Source of the DNA: Nematostella vectensis
Lineage: Eukaryota > Cnidaria > Anthozoa > Actiniaria > Edwardsiidae
Assembly (NCBI RefSeq): GCF_932526225.1
Contig: NC_064047.1
Coordinates: 13,402,460 to 13,466,459 of the forward strand
DNA: 64,000 nt
Reading direction: 5' to 3'
Positions 1 through 10,710 of the stretch are shown piece after piece. How positions within the stretch are numbered: the stretch's first letter is position 1; each line of letters begins with the position of its first letter. The notes below the pieces were generated by a model. The model was not told where the DNA came from and searched no databases. It saw only the letters and a program-made list of their open reading frames with translations. A program made the translations under genes and the position numbers.

Positions 1-82
1 CAATAGTCTAAAACGTAAAAACCTTGATGGCCAAATTAACAGCAATGGGAAATCTCTAATAGAGCTATGTAAGGCACTTGAT

Positions 83-394
83 TTGCGAATTTTAAATGGA
101 AGAACTAAAGGCGATTCTTTAGGAAAGATAACATTTAATGGGCGCCTAGGTTTTAGTACTATAGATTATATGATAACTGATCATGATTTCCTTTCCTCTT
201 TTGAAAGTTTTATTGTATCACGTCCTTCTCCGTTATCGGATCACTCTCTGCTAATTGGCAGATTAAATATACCCTCTCCCTATGTCGATGACCGTAAAGC
301 CGCGACAAATCTTTTTAAACTTCCTATTCAATTTGCCTGGAGATCCAATTCGAAAGAGAAATTTACAGATGCTTTATCGTCACTTAGAACTTAG
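83..394 (+). pseudogene. LINE endonuclease C-terminal fragment
   Basis: The 103-residue translation carries STIDYMI and, about 30 residues later, SDHSLL. These correspond to the D-Y and S-D-H signatures at the C-terminal end of exonuclease/endonuclease/phosphatase-fold endonucleases in LINE ORF2 proteins. The N-terminal catalytic half would lie before position 1. The frame closes at 394, while the family normally continues unbroken into the RT, so this is a broken remnant. Confidence 0.75.
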
Positions 395-1030
395 TGTACA
401 TTTTCAATGAGACAAATTTTGCTTGTAATAACACAGGCGTCAACAACATAGTGAATCAGTTCAATCTCATTTTAGAGACTGCCGCTAAGAAGTCTTTAAA
501 ATTAGCAAAGAATTCTCAGAGTTCAAAAACAAAACGAAAATCTCAGGCTTGGTTCGACGCTGATTGTACGAACCTTAGAAAACGACATAGACAAATATCA
601 GGCTTCATAGAAACCCACACGACTCAGAGGTTAGAGACGATTTCAGTAACGTTGATAAACACTATAAATCGCTTCTAAAACAAAAGAAACGGGAATTTTA
701 TAATGACTCGATCGATAGTTTGGCTAACGTAAAAGATTCCCGGACGTTTTGGAATTCTATTAAGACTTTAAACCCCAAAAACTGTGTATCTTCCAAACAG
801 TCAGTACCCGTAGACAATCTTTTTCAGCACTTTAGTAAACTCCACTCATCCGTAGAGCAAACCACCCTCTCGCAACAACAACAACTAATAAATGATGCAA
901 TTAAAACACACGAAACACAAAGTTCATGCCATACTAATTTGGATAACCCAATAGCTGACGCAGATATTTTTAAAGCATTGAAAAAGTTAAAAAAAATAAG
1001 GCACCGGGGATTGACAGAATAAGAAATGAA

Positions 1031-1800
1031 ATGCTGAAATGCGGCCAGCAAACTTTAGTCCCATGTATATCTAAGATTTTCAATTTAATATTGGATGCCG
1101 GTGTCTACCCTGATGTCTGGACAAGAGGCATAATTAGTGTTATTTATAAATCTGGTGATAAATCTGATCCTTCCAATTATAGAGGCATATGTGTCACAAG
1201 TTGTCTTGGAAAATTATTTTGTTTCATTCTAAATAATAGGTTACAGACGTTTCTCACATCGAATCAAATACTACATCAATCACAGATTGGCTTTCTCTCA
1301 GGTTTTCGAACATCCGTCCACATTTTCTCCTTACGTACTTTAATCGATAAATATGTAACGCATACCACAAAGGGAAAACTATTTTGTTGTTTCGTAGATT
1401 TCAAAAAGGCTTTTGATTCTGTTTGGCACCCTGGATTGCTATCAAAATTTTTAAGCTATGGATTGGATGGAAGATTTTATCGCATCGTATCAAGCATGTA
1501 TTCAAAGTCAGAATGCTGCATTAAGACTGGCAGTATGCGATCCGAATTTTTTTAAATACAATAGAGGAGTTCTCCAAGGATGTATTCTTTCCCCGCTATT
1601 ATTTAATTTGTATCTAAATGACATTCCCTCTCTTTTAGAGAATGCAGTTGGTCTTGACCCCGTTCTTTTGCCCAATGGATGATCTGGTTCTTATCTCAAC
1701 CAGTGCTTCGGGACTACAAAAATCGATTAGTCTGATCGATCATTTCTGTAAAGATTGGTTAATGTCTGTAAATCAAAAGAAAACAAAAGTAGTTATTTTT
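1031..1800 (+). pseudogene. LINE reverse transcriptase remnant
   Basis: The translation has the LINE RT blocks in order: NYRGI near residue 50, a QIGF block, then FVDFKKAFDSVWH (motif A, with the first catalytic Asp region). After a frame change near 1555 comes GVLQGCILSPLLFNLYLNDI (motif B). After a further frame change near 1675, the position where YADD or FADD is expected reads PMDDLVLIS, so the aromatic-Ala part of the catalytic box is altered although the two Asp remain. Further stops follow by 1810. This identifies the family firmly and shows the copy is dead. Confidence 0.85.
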
Positions 1801-2471
1801 CAAAAATAATGCCGGAAACTGACTCTTCAAAAATTTCGCTTTTTCTTAAACGGCTCACAACTAGATTGGTAACGTAACAGAATATAAATACTTAGGATGT
1901 ACTTTTACTACAAACGGTAATTTCACAACTTCGAAACTGCGGTTAGTTGAAAAAACAAGACGCTCTATCTTTGCAGTCAAGCGCTATCTCAATTTTAATA
2001 GATTCCCTATCAAGTTAAATAACAAGTTATTTAACGCACTCTTCTCGCCGATCCTATTGTACAACTCGGACATATGGGGAGCTTACGATGCGATAAATGT
2101 TCAAAAATGGGAAACAGACCCCGTAGAACGCTGGCATTGCCAATTTTTCAAATACTACTTTGGCTTGAACAAACGCGCCCCGAATGTCTCTGCCGAAATG
2201 AGGCAGGCAGATTATCGCTAAAATCAACAATATTACGTAACACCCTACTGTTTTGGCTCCATATTCAAGCATTACCAGAAAAACAAACAATGCCTAAACA
2301 ATGCCTAAAAATTTCTGGCGAATTGACATGTTCGGGTAAATCGAGCTTCATGTCCTCAATATGTAAGATACTGAAACATTTGATGCCCCATATAATAAGG
2401 AGACGATTTATAACAAATTTAAACTAGAAAAATTAATCACAAATATTACAAACGAATCTAAACGTCATCAA

Positions 2472-2885
2472 ATGGGTCTTATAAATCTGAACAAAAAGCT
2501 AATTTTTTACTACTCTTTCAAAAAAGACACAAAATCTAGTGAATGCTATGATAAAATACTTAAGATGGAACACAGAAAAGCTTTAGCCAAACTCAGACTA
2601 GGGAATCTTAATCTAAACATAGAAACAGAAAGACACACAAAACCTCCGATTCCAAGAGAGAAGCGTATCTGCCAGATTTGTAACACTTTAGAGGATGAAA
2701 AACATTTCATGCATTTCTGCGTCTCATCCCACTCTGAACGAAAGCAATTATTTTCTGATATCCAATCCCACTACATTTTCTTTGACAATCTAAGTAATGA
2801 TGATAAAATTCTGTTCCTTTTTAATAATGTTGACCCTTTTGTGAATAAGAAAGTAGCCCACTTTATATGCAAAACATTTAAATAA
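2472..2885 (+). pseudogene. LINE ORF2 C-terminal Cys/His-knuckle fragment
   Basis: This 137-residue open stretch contains CQICNT followed by H-x4-C (DEKHFMHFC). It is the CxxC...HxxxxC cluster often found at the C-terminus of LINE ORF2 proteins, preceded by a basic region (HRKALAKLRLGN). Its position after the RT blocks and before the A/T-rich 3' tail fits. It is in a different frame from the preceding blocks. Confidence 0.65.
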
Positions 2886-2972
2886 AGACCGAATACTCTC
2901 ATTTAAGCCATATTATGTTATGCAATACCATCAATGTAAATGGAATGCAAATAAATAAATGTAAAATGTAAC

Positions 2973-4135
2973 TTCACCCTCTCCGCCTCACCAAGCCTCA
3001 CACTTCACCCCACCTCCTTCACCAAGCCTTACACTTCACCCCCTCCCCCTCACCAACCCTCACACTTCACCCCCTCCCCTTCAACAAGCATCACACTTCA
3101 CCCCCTCCCCCTCACCAAGCATCACACTTCACCCCCTCCCCCTCACCAAGCCTTACACTTCACCCCCTCCCCCTCACCAAGCCTTACACTTCACCCCCTC
3201 CCCCTCACCAAGCCTCACACTTCACCCCCTCCCCCTCACAAAGCCTCACACTTCACCCCCTCCCCCTCACCAAGCCTTACACTTTACCCCCTCCCACTCA
3301 CCATGCCTCACACTTCACCCACTCCCCCTCACCAAGCCTCACACTTCACCCCCTCCCCCTCACCAGGCCTCACACTTAACCCCCTCCCCCTCACCAAGCC
3401 TCACACTTAACCCCCTCCCACTCACCAAGCCTCACACTTCACCCCCTTCCCCTCACCAAGCCTCACACTTCACCCCCTCCCCCTCACCAAGCCTCATACT
3501 TCACCCCCTCCCCCTCACCAAGCCTTACACTTCACCCCCTCCCCCTCACCAAGCCTCACACTTCACCCCCTCCCCCTCACCAAGCCTCACACTTCACCCC
3601 CTCCCCTTCACCAAGCCTCACACTTCACCCCTTCCCCCTCACCAAGCCTCACACTTCACCCCCTCCTCCTTACCAAGCATCACACTTCACCCCCTCCCCT
3701 TCAGCAAGCATCACACTTCACCCTCTCCCCCTTACCAAGCCTTACACTTCACTCCCTCCCCCTCACCAAGCCTTACACTTCACCTCCTTCCCCTCACCAA
3801 GCCTCACACTTCACCCCCTCCCCTTCACCAAGCCTCACACTTCACCCCCTCCCCCTCACCAAACCTCACACTTCACCCCCTCCCCCTCACCAACCCTCAC
3901 ACTTCACCCCCTCCCCTCATCAAGCCTCACACTTCACCCCCTCCCCTTCACCAAGCATCACACTTCACCCCCTCCCCCTCACCAAGCCTCACACTTCACC
4001 CCCTCCCCCTCACCAAGCCTCACACTTCACCCCCTCCCCCTCACCAAGCATCACACTTCACCCCCTCCCCCTCACCAAGCCACACACTACACCCCGGCTC
4101 TCCCCCTCACCAAGCCTCACATTTCACCCCCTCCC
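2973..4135. repeat. 31-bp C-rich minisatellite, about 37 copies
   Basis: Tandem units of 31 bp built from CACTTCACCCCCTCCCC followed by CTCACCAAGC. The array starts at the end of the LINE tail and fades into diverged C/T-rich sequence after 4135. Units differ mainly by CCT/CAT, CTT/CCT and A/C substitutions. One strand is almost purine-free in its core, so non-B structure is possible. No coding potential. Confidence 0.93.
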
Positions 4136-4461
4136 CCAGCCTGGCTCTGCCTTTGCCTCTCCTTCCCCAGCGTTGCAATTCATTTCCCTCTCCCTGACCT
4201 TAACCCACCAGCCTACCCTATTCTTTCAAAGCCCCGTCATTCCTTCATTCTAATCTTCCAATTTTTTACACGTCAATGGCTATGGTTGCACTACTTACAA
4301 AGCCCTGCCATTCCTTCCCTCTGATCTTCCAAAGCCCCGCCATTCCTTCCCTCTGATCTTCCAAAGCCCAGTCCTTCCCTCTGATCTTCCAAAGCCCCGC
4401 CATTCCTTCCCTCTGATCTTCCAATTTTCCACACGTCAATGGCTATGGAGGCACTACTTAC
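4136..4461. repeat. 32-bp repeat plus duplicated intron start
   Basis: Four copies of a roughly 32-bp unit with core CCTTCCCTCTGATCTTCC lie between 4310 and 4425. They are flanked by two copies, 163 bp apart, of a segment that on the minus strand begins GTAAGTAGTG and runs through ATAGCCATTGACGTGT. The copy at 4461 is the 5' splice site of the VWDE-like exon 4462-4709; the other begins at 4298. The start of this intron has therefore been duplicated. Confidence 0.8.
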
Positions 4462-4709
4462 CGTGCTCCCTAGTTTAGGCCTGATCCGACTTTGCAGGGG
4501 GTCATAAACACAATTTTCTCCTTTGTTCCTGCAAGACGTCATATTACTACTCAGTATTGGACCATCGTACCACTCGATGTTGAAGGAGACGTTACTCCAC
4601 AGAGGAAAGGTGAAGTTGCACACCATGAATAGGTCCCTGTCGCCGGTAGTCAAGGGCTCCACCTTTGGCTTGGGGACCAGAGAACTCGGGAAAACGGCTT
4701 TCACGTCAG
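4462..4709 (-). CDS. VWDE-like gene, exon 3 (Ig/FN3-like extracellular segment)
   Basis: The 248-nt exon enters at phase 1 after an acceptor ending ATTATCACAG and leaves at phase 0 before GTAAGT. It encodes about 82 residues with PKPKVEPLTT, two Cys about 27 residues apart or more (MVCNFTF, TSCRNKG), a central IEWYDG, and potential N-glycosylation sites NFT, NVS and NMT. This looks like the beta-sandwich-type segment that follows the D8C/EGF region in VWDE-like proteins; that comparison is from memory of the family. Entry phase matches the donor of 5516-5563 exactly. No continuation exon is visible between 4461 and 1, where a minisatellite and a LINE lie, so the rest of the gene is presumed to lie outside the window. 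Confidence 0.72.
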
Positions 4710-5173
4710 CTGTGATAATAGTACAAATACAATAGAACTCCGTTACTCTGAGAGAAAGAGAAATTAGTTCGAGTTATTAGCCGAGGCTCTAGGTAAAGGA
4801 GCTCACATGGAAATATATTTGCTGTTCAATTTTTTTAATTGAAATCACGAACAAGTTATCGGTACCCTTATATGGGTCTAGGAAACCATCTAAAAAAAAG
4901 ACTGGGAACCGGAATAAGAAAAAAAAATCATAATTGCTTGTTTTGGGAAGAAAAGATATAGAAAGGAAATGTAGAGGAAATGGGGTTTGTGGAAACGATC
5001 TAAATAATGTGAGCGGAGAATTATTTCGGTTTGGAATTTGGATTATTAATTAAGATAATCCAGGAGAAATCGAGCTAACGAAAAACTAACCGCCTCGATT
5101 AAGTGGGGTTTTATTGTAATATACCAGTACTTCAATAAGATGTGTAGTACACATATAAAGGGAAAACTATCTT

Positions 5174-5362
5174 CCCAAATTTAAAAACTGAAATTCGACT
5201 CTCGGTGTATTGTATTCATTGTTCTGGTAAGACCACGACAGCTTGGGCTTTTTGTTTTTACCCAAATTTAAAAACTGAAATTCGACTCTCGGTGTATTGT
5301 ATTCATTGTTCTGGTAAGACCACGACAGCTTGGGCTTTTTGTTTTTACCCAAATTTAAAAAT
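5174..5362. repeat. 87-bp tandem repeat, about 2.2 copies
   Basis: CCCAAATTTAAAAACTG recurs at 5174 and 5261, and a shortened CCCAAATTTAAAAATA occurs at 5348, an exact 87-bp period. The two full copies look essentially identical, suggesting a recent duplication within intron 2 of the VWDE-like gene. Because 87 is a multiple of three, both strands show short spurious ORFs across it. Confidence 0.9.
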
Positions 5363-5515
5363 ATATATATACAAGGTTAAGACCAGTCGGGGCCAGGTTG
5401 TGTCCTTCCCACCCAAATAATATCCACATGTTTTTGTATCGCCCCTCCCCCTCCCCCCGATAACAGTCACAGTCTGTGACAGCTCTGATATGTCTGGATT
5501 GAAGATATGGGATAC

Positions 5516-5563
5516 CTGTGCAATTTGGTCCACTGAAGCCTTCGTCGCAGGGTATTCCATCGC
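5516..5563 (-). CDS. VWDE-like gene, exon 2 (48-nt half-EGF micro-exon)
   Basis: The acceptor is the AAG after a T-run (TTTTTTCAAG) and the donor is ACAG|GTATCC. The exon enters and leaves at phase 1. It encodes GDGIPCDEGFSGPNCTG when joined to its neighbours, that is, the second half of an EGF-like module (C-x-E-G-F-x-G-x-N-C). The first half of the module is absent from both flanking exons, which is unusual. Phase agreement with both neighbours (6288 donor and 4709 acceptor) supports it as real. It is too short to be recognised without splice reasoning. Confidence 0.68.
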
Positions 5564-5694
5564 CTTGAAAAAAGGATACAGTTTAAAAACCAAAAATGCC
5601 TACCAAACATTTCTCAAACGTTTGCTTTTCTACTACTTTGTAGAGCTGTGTACAGTGTTACATAATACACCACTGGTATTCACAGACAGAATCA

Positions 5695-6246
5695 CGCAAG
5701 CAGCACAGCCATTCATGGTCACGCATTAAGCAAAGCCATAAATGGTCACGCAACGACCACAGCCATTTATGGTCACGCACAAGCACAGCCATTTATAGTC
5801 ACGCAACGAGCACAGACATTCATGGTCACTCAACGAGCTTAGCCATTTATCATTACGGAAGGAGCACAGCCGTTCAAGGTCACAGAACAGGCACATCCAT
5901 TCATGGTCACGCAACGAGCACAGCCATTCATAGTCACGCAACGAGGACAGCCATTCATGGTCACACAACGAGGACAGCCATTCATGGTCACACAACGAGC
6001 ACAGCCATTCATGGTCACGCAAGAAGCACAGCCATTCATGGTCACACAACGAGCTCAGCCATTCATGGTCACGCAGCGAGCTCAGCCATTTATGGTCACG
6101 CAGCGAGCACAGCCATAAATGGTCACGCAACGAGCACAGCCATTCATAGTCACGCAACGAGCGCAGCCATTCATGGTCACGCAACGAGCACAGCCATTCA
6201 TGGTCACGCAACAAGCACAGCCATTCATGGTCACGCAACGCTTTCC
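5695..6246. repeat. 27-bp minisatellite in intron 1, about 20 copies
   Basis: Units of 27 bp with core CATTCATGGTCACGCAACGA fill most of intron 1 of the VWDE-like gene and stop about 40 bp inside its 5' splice site. Because 27 is divisible by three, long ORFs with nine-residue repeats (such as LRDHEWLCS on the minus strand) run through it, and one of these joins the first coding exon by reading across the donor. I treat that as read-through of an intron, since the donor CAG|GTAGGT is strong and the next exon is phase-matched. Confidence 0.92.
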
Positions 6247-6287
6247 TCGCGTGACCAGCTCCAATAACTGGTGTCCCGAAAACCTAC

Positions 6288-6762
6288 CTGCGCAGTACGC
6301 CATTGAGCACCCATAAGGAGGTCGAAGATAGTAGACATAGTACCCTCCGCTGCACATCTCCACGCACATGTCAATAGAACGGAAGCAACCGTTGTTCCTG
6401 TTATTGACGTTAACGCACGCGGTAGTTTCCTTGGTTACCCCAATCGTGTCTGGGTGGGTCCCCCTCATCCATATCGGCGCTAAGGTTCCACACATGTTCG
6501 GCTCGGGTTTAGTGGTCGGGATCTCGCCGCCGACACTGCTAGTGAACCGATACCATCCGGGCTGAAGGAGGTAGTCGCACAAGGCGGGCTGCGGTCTTTT
6601 GTATCTGTATTTTGTGCTTCTATGCGGGTCTTTAATCGGGATGTAGTTCGCTGCTGAGCAGGGGTCGGCGGGCCTTGGGCAGCTTCTCCCGTCGGACGTT
6701 CCCGTGAAGCCAGTAAAGGCGTAAAGAACAAGGATACAAGCTGCAAATCTTCCCATTGTCAA
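6288..6762 (-). CDS. VWDE-like gene, exon 1: signal peptide and D8C domain
   Basis: The start is ATG at 6762 (MTMGRFAAC...), followed by a hydrophobic stretch ILVLYAFTGFTG that reads as a signal peptide, so the product is secreted or type I membrane. Residues about 27-158 form a D8C domain: DPCSAANYIPIKDPHRST, then LCDYLLQPGWYRF, MCGTLAPIWMRGTHP, and the closing MCSGGYYVYYLRPPYGC-AYC. D8C occurs in uromodulin, GP2, OIT3 and VWDE. The donor GCGCAG|GTAGGT leaves at phase 1 right after AYCA. Following exons add a half EGF and an Ig/FN3-like segment, so a VWDE-type protein is the best call; a ZP-domain OIT3-like protein is the alternative. Confidence is high for the domain, moderate for the family name. 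Confidence 0.87.
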
Positions 6763-6830
6763 TTAGCTTTAGCGCAGAGGGAAAGAAAGAAAAGTAAAGT
6801 TGAGGGTGGCGATTTCAAAATCACTTGGGC

Positions 6831-6957
6831 GCGGGCATGTCCCTTAAACCAAGACCGCACAGGCCGCGGGCATGTATCTTAAACCTAGACCGCACAGGCC
6901 GCGGGCATGTATCTTAAACCAAGACCGCACAGGCCGCCGGCATGTCCCTTAAACCTT
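6831..6957. repeat. 35-bp direct repeat, about 3.6 copies
   Basis: GCGGGCATGT recurs at 6831, 6866 and 6901, and GCCGGCATGT at 6936, an exact 35-bp spacing. Each unit also contains CTTAAACC and GACCGCACAGGCC. It lies 70-195 bp upstream of the VWDE-like start codon, so it overlaps the probable promoter or 5' UTR. I see no recognisable factor site. Confidence 0.88.
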
Positions 6958-7163
6958 GATTTATCAGTTTCTGCTAAAAACCAATATGTGGGAAAATATT
7001 TCCAAACTATTAACGAATAAAAACTTTGCTATATGGCGTGAAGCACACATATAAATAGATGAATCCTCCTTCACAGCAATCACAATAAAGATACTTCTAG
7101 AGGTAGAAATATACTCTTCGTGTTTTTGTACCATCCCGAATGGATAGAGTGATTAGGAACCAG

Positions 7164-7575
7164 GGTCTGGATGTGGGTAGCCAGTTAAATCTTTTATAAT
7201 TTGTCGGTAGTCAGGAAGAATTATCGGTCTTTGTCGGTAGTCGGTTAATCTAAATTAGTATTCGCTTTTGTACCAGATTTTATGTATAAACTAGATTAAA
7301 CATTATTTAGGATTGAGTAGTAATTGATAACTTATTGAAAATAAATTCATTATGGATTAATAATTGACAGAAAAGTTGATGCAACATGAAAAACAGTGCA
7401 TATTCTGAAATGACGTATTTTGTAGATTGACGATGGAAGTAAAGAGTAAAAATACGGGAAATAATGACTGTAGTCGGCAAATATTTTTTGTCGCTAGTCA
7501 CTAGTTTTCATGTTTTGTCGGTAGTCGGTTACTCTTTAGGCCGCTTGTCGCCAGTCGGTTAACCCCATCCAGACC
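7164..7575. mobile_element. Probable non-autonomous DNA element with imperfect TIRs
   Basis: The left end GGTCTGGATGTGGGTAGCC and the reverse complement of the right end (GGTCTGGATGGGGTTAACCG) match imperfectly. Inside each end, TCGGTAGTCGGTT-type motifs recur (around 7200, 7225, 7516 and 7545). The interior has no coding capacity. A target-site duplication is not clear, so family assignment is not possible. Confidence 0.5.
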
Positions 7576-8035
7576 ATCATGTTATGCAGAGTTATGCACT
7601 GCCTTGCATATTCCTATTATTGCGATATTGTCGTGATACTGTCGACAGTATTATTGTTTCTTTTTTTCTACAAAAAAAGCATGTTTCTAGTATAAGGTAA
7701 AGCCAGTAAGCACTCCATAGTGTTTTATTCCGTGGATTATTACGGGAACATTTGTGGGCATATTATGTTTTTGGGGATCATTCGCGCGCCGGGGATCATT
7801 TGCGGTCCTGTACAGACCTGAGTTTGAGATGTGCTCGCTAAAAAACAGCTTCTGTGAGCGGCTGAGAGAGATTAGAGGGGATCAAAGTGGTTTCTAAAGA
7901 CCACATTCTTATCACATCATCTTTAAGTTATGAATAGTAAGAGAAGATTTGAGACATTTGCGCCTTTTTGGTTTGTACTTATACTGTACATCTGCTTCAA
8001 AACACTCTTTTATGATGCTGAATGGATCATAAAGA

Positions 8036-8246
8036 TCTTTTAGATACGAGCTAAGACATAACACGAATAGCATAGGGACTTTTAGATACGAGCTAAGACA
8101 TAACACGAATAGCATAGGGACTTTTAGATATGAGCTAAGACATAACACGAATAGCAGAGGGACTTTTAGATACGAGCTAAGACATAACACGAATCGCATA
8201 GGGATTTTTAGATACGAGCTAAGACATAACACGAATAGCATAGGGC
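8036..8246. repeat. 42-bp tandem repeat, five copies
   Basis: Five units of 42 bp with core TTTTAGATACGAGCTAAGAC followed by ATAACACGAATAGCATAGGG. The only differences are single substitutions (for example TATGAG in one unit, CGCATAG in another). Because 42 is a multiple of three, the minus strand shows a 14-residue repeated ORF, which I regard as incidental since the flanking frame has no recognisable start context or homology. Confidence 0.92.
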
Positions 8247-8249
8247 TTA

Positions 8250-10351
8250 TTGTATTATTGAAGCTAAGAGTGTCAATTTTGAGCGATGTTTTAGGAAACA
8301 AAGCTCCTTAAAGAAAACTTGGATTGACTCCGAGTAAGATGTCGCCTGGACGCGGAAGTTAAAACACAAAGGTAACAGAGGTTTTCGCGTTCTCAGGTTC
8401 TCTAAGCGGCCAGCTATAGAAACATAAGGCACGTTTATAAGCTAAATGAAAATATACTTAAATATCTCTAGATGGACGTTATTCCTTTTTTTGGTTGTAA
8501 AAGAATTACACACCAAACAACGCAAACATTCCTTACAATAATATGTTATAGATTCTAGACAGGCGCAAGTCACAAATAACACATTTTACTTGCCTCTTAT
8601 TCGTCTAAGGAATGGCACGAGTGTTCCTGAACGTTGCAGCACCAAAAAAATTCCTTTTAAGATATCAAAATATCTTATCTGCAAACAAACTCGACCAACT
8701 ATAGCTATGACAGTTTGCGAGTTTGGGTTTTGGAAAACAAGTTATCTGATACAGCCGCAACCAGTCTGTTCTGGACCTATGACCTCAGAAAACTAAGCTT
8801 ACGTCTACATTGAATGCCAGTCACAAATCATTACGTTTAATTTATTATTCTTCACGTCAAGCGGCGTTTCCATATAAGTCCTTATTTAGCCTCATATGTA
8901 AAATGCAAAAATACCGTTAAAATGGCGAATAGTGACCGTGGTGTGAATTAACTAACGTTTGAGGCCCTCCCCCAAATCGCAGCTCAAAATACGTAACCCT
9001 CCCCCCAAACATACCAGCACTCCCCCCACCCCCCGTTAAATAATTACTCTTCCCTACAAATAAAAACTGTATGGGACAAGTTAAGGTGTGTCTTGGGCAT
9101 GTTTTCGATAAAAAGTGGTTTGATTTTGGGATACCTTGATATACTAAAAAAAAGTAACAACTCTATTCACTGAAAAAAGTGTCAATCTTCTAGCACGGCA
9201 CACGTCTCGATAATAGGGACTCTCTTAAACGGGGTCAACAATTCACCGGAAGAAACTTTCACTCAGACCAACCATCACTATTATTCTCCCAATGACGAAG
9301 GCAGGGCCCCCTGAATGGTCGATGTCCGATATTCGTATATTCTCTCATAATAATGGCAACGTTTGTATGCTCGCGCATATTCTTATTTAAATAAAACGCA
9401 GTGCTTCGGTTGGAATGTATGTTCATCAGAACATATGAAACGGATAAACCACTACAAATACCACAGAAAAGACAGAACTCCAGGAAAATTTCACTACACA
9501 AAAATGCGATACCCGAATTTTATACCCCAAAATACGTGACTTATTACCCCCCTCACAAGTGTTATAATGCCATAACGAGGAGACTGTGCATCCAAGAATA
9601 GGAGGCTACATACATGCAACTTTATTTCTCCACAAATTTCTATACATTTCAATAGGTATATTACATTATACATGTATATGATGTAATAAAAAATAATATA
9701 AAAGGTGACGAGTGCCCATGGTTAAAATGCTTAACCAGAGTCACCATTCAGGCCCTAAGGGAGTGTCATCCCTCAAGACTCAGGATACCTTAATTTAAGG
9801 TCCCCAATTGATTGTCATATAATCCCCCCTTACCCTCAGCTTAATTATTGAACAGACTTCTCCCCTAAACTATTTCACAATCTTGTATATCTAAAAGCCT
9901 CGCTTTAAATGGCTTATTACAGCAGTAATCCGTCACAGATTTTGAACATCAAAAATGCATTGTTTTTGAAAGCCAGTTAAAATAATCAAAACTTGTAAGC
10001 TGCACTGGTGTTATAGAATCCTGAACTAAGCTCATACACACTTCAAATAAGGCTGCACTAAAGAATCCTTGTGCCCGCGTTGGCTCATGGGTATAAAAAA
10101 ATGAGCAAATTCAAATTTAAAACTGATTTTTTTTTTCATCTTTTTTGTGCTTTTTACCACTTGCACTGGGGTTTTCATAACATGTGGTTTTGTGATTTAC
10201 ATGCTACCCATGATGCATTCGCGGGTCACAACACATGTATTTCCACAATACATCCTAATTCAAAATCAGTAATTTCATGACACAGTACCAACTAACAAAT
10301 ATTTATACATCTTTATGTCTATTGTCACTTTACAGGCGTTCAAAGCTGTAT
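8250..10351. other. Intergenic or 3' flank, no gene seen
   Basis: I find no convincing exon here on either strand: ORFs are short and lack family resemblance. A C-rich patch lies at 8965-9035. TTTATT at 9622 reads AATAAA on the minus strand and could serve as a distal polyadenylation signal for the gene whose stop codon is at 10352-10354. That is a guess from position only. Confidence 0.5.
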
Positions 10352-10710
10352 TCAGTCCACCACCTCGTGAAACACCTCCATTTCGTCGGGTGTGAATGTC
10401 CAGGTGCCAGCAAAGACGTCACACGGGCGATAAGATGGGACGCCCTGGGGACGAGCGTACTTGTGTGGCTCCGTACAGGACTCTTCATTACCCCCCGCGT
10501 TGTCAGCGATGTACAGGTCACTACCACAACCAAACCACGGATCACCAAACGCCGGATCACCACCAAACGCCGGACCGCAACTTGTGTGGTCACAAATGGC
10601 CTGTTCATCTGGCGTGCGCCTCAATGGCAACTTTTCAGGGCGGTAGCCATTCTTGTTACACAGTGTGAACAAGAATGACCTGCTGGAGGACTGCCATCCA
10701 CGGTCACTCA
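10352..10710 (-). CDS. TRIM-TLDc gene, last exon: C-terminal half of TLDc domain
   Basis: This exon enters at phase 1 after TTCTTCAAAG and runs 119 codons to TGA at 10352-10354. It encodes SDRGWQSSSRSFLFTLCNKN, a GPAFGG-type block, DLYIADNAG, an S/C-rich linker, then FAGTWTFTPDEMEVFHEV. These are the hallmark blocks of the second half of a TLDc domain (W-S-x-FLFTL, GP-x-FGG-DL-x-I, F-x-PDE-x-EVF). The first half (SRWVRCFSAKRDGW to FGGYSDVAWT) is 3.3 kb upstream at 14010-14360 with matching phase, so the domain is split by one intron. TLDc proteins are linked to oxidative-stress protection and V-ATPase regulation in known families; the role here is not shown. Confidence 0.85.

Larger units (their letters stand above)
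1..2972 (+). mobile_element. Degenerate non-LTR (LINE-type) retrotransposon, 5' end outside window
   Basis: A single decayed non-LTR element in plus orientation. The order is the C-terminal part of an APE-type endonuclease (about 83-290), a reverse transcriptase (about 1031-1800) and a C-terminal Cys/His cluster (about 2660-2730). The element ends in an A/T-rich tail with repeated AAATA-type motifs near 2950-2970. The reading frame changes several times (breaks near 394, 700, 1025, 1550 and 1680), and in-frame stops separate the blocks, so it cannot encode a working protein. The order endonuclease, RT, Cys/His knuckle is that of APE-bearing LINE clades; I cannot assign the clade by eye. It lies antisense to the VWDE-like gene at 4462-6762 and just beyond that gene's last visible exon, so it may sit in one of its introns. 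Confidence 0.88.

Noticed and set aside
1-2972. Active retrotransposon
   Set aside because: Several frame breaks and an altered catalytic box show it is dead.
5726-6240. 170-codon ORF of nine-residue repeats (LRDHEWLCS)
   Set aside because: The 27-bp unit is divisible by three, so open frames are expected. The region lies between a strong donor (6287) and a phase-matched acceptor (5564), so it is intron.
7912-8301. 129-codon minus-strand ORF with repeated LFVLCLSSYLK
   Set aside because: It is explained by the 42-bp repeat (a multiple of three); flanks show no coding resemblance.
10330-10678. Plus-strand and other-frame ORFs overlapping the TLDc exon
   Set aside because: Shadows of the clear minus-strand TLDc coding frame.
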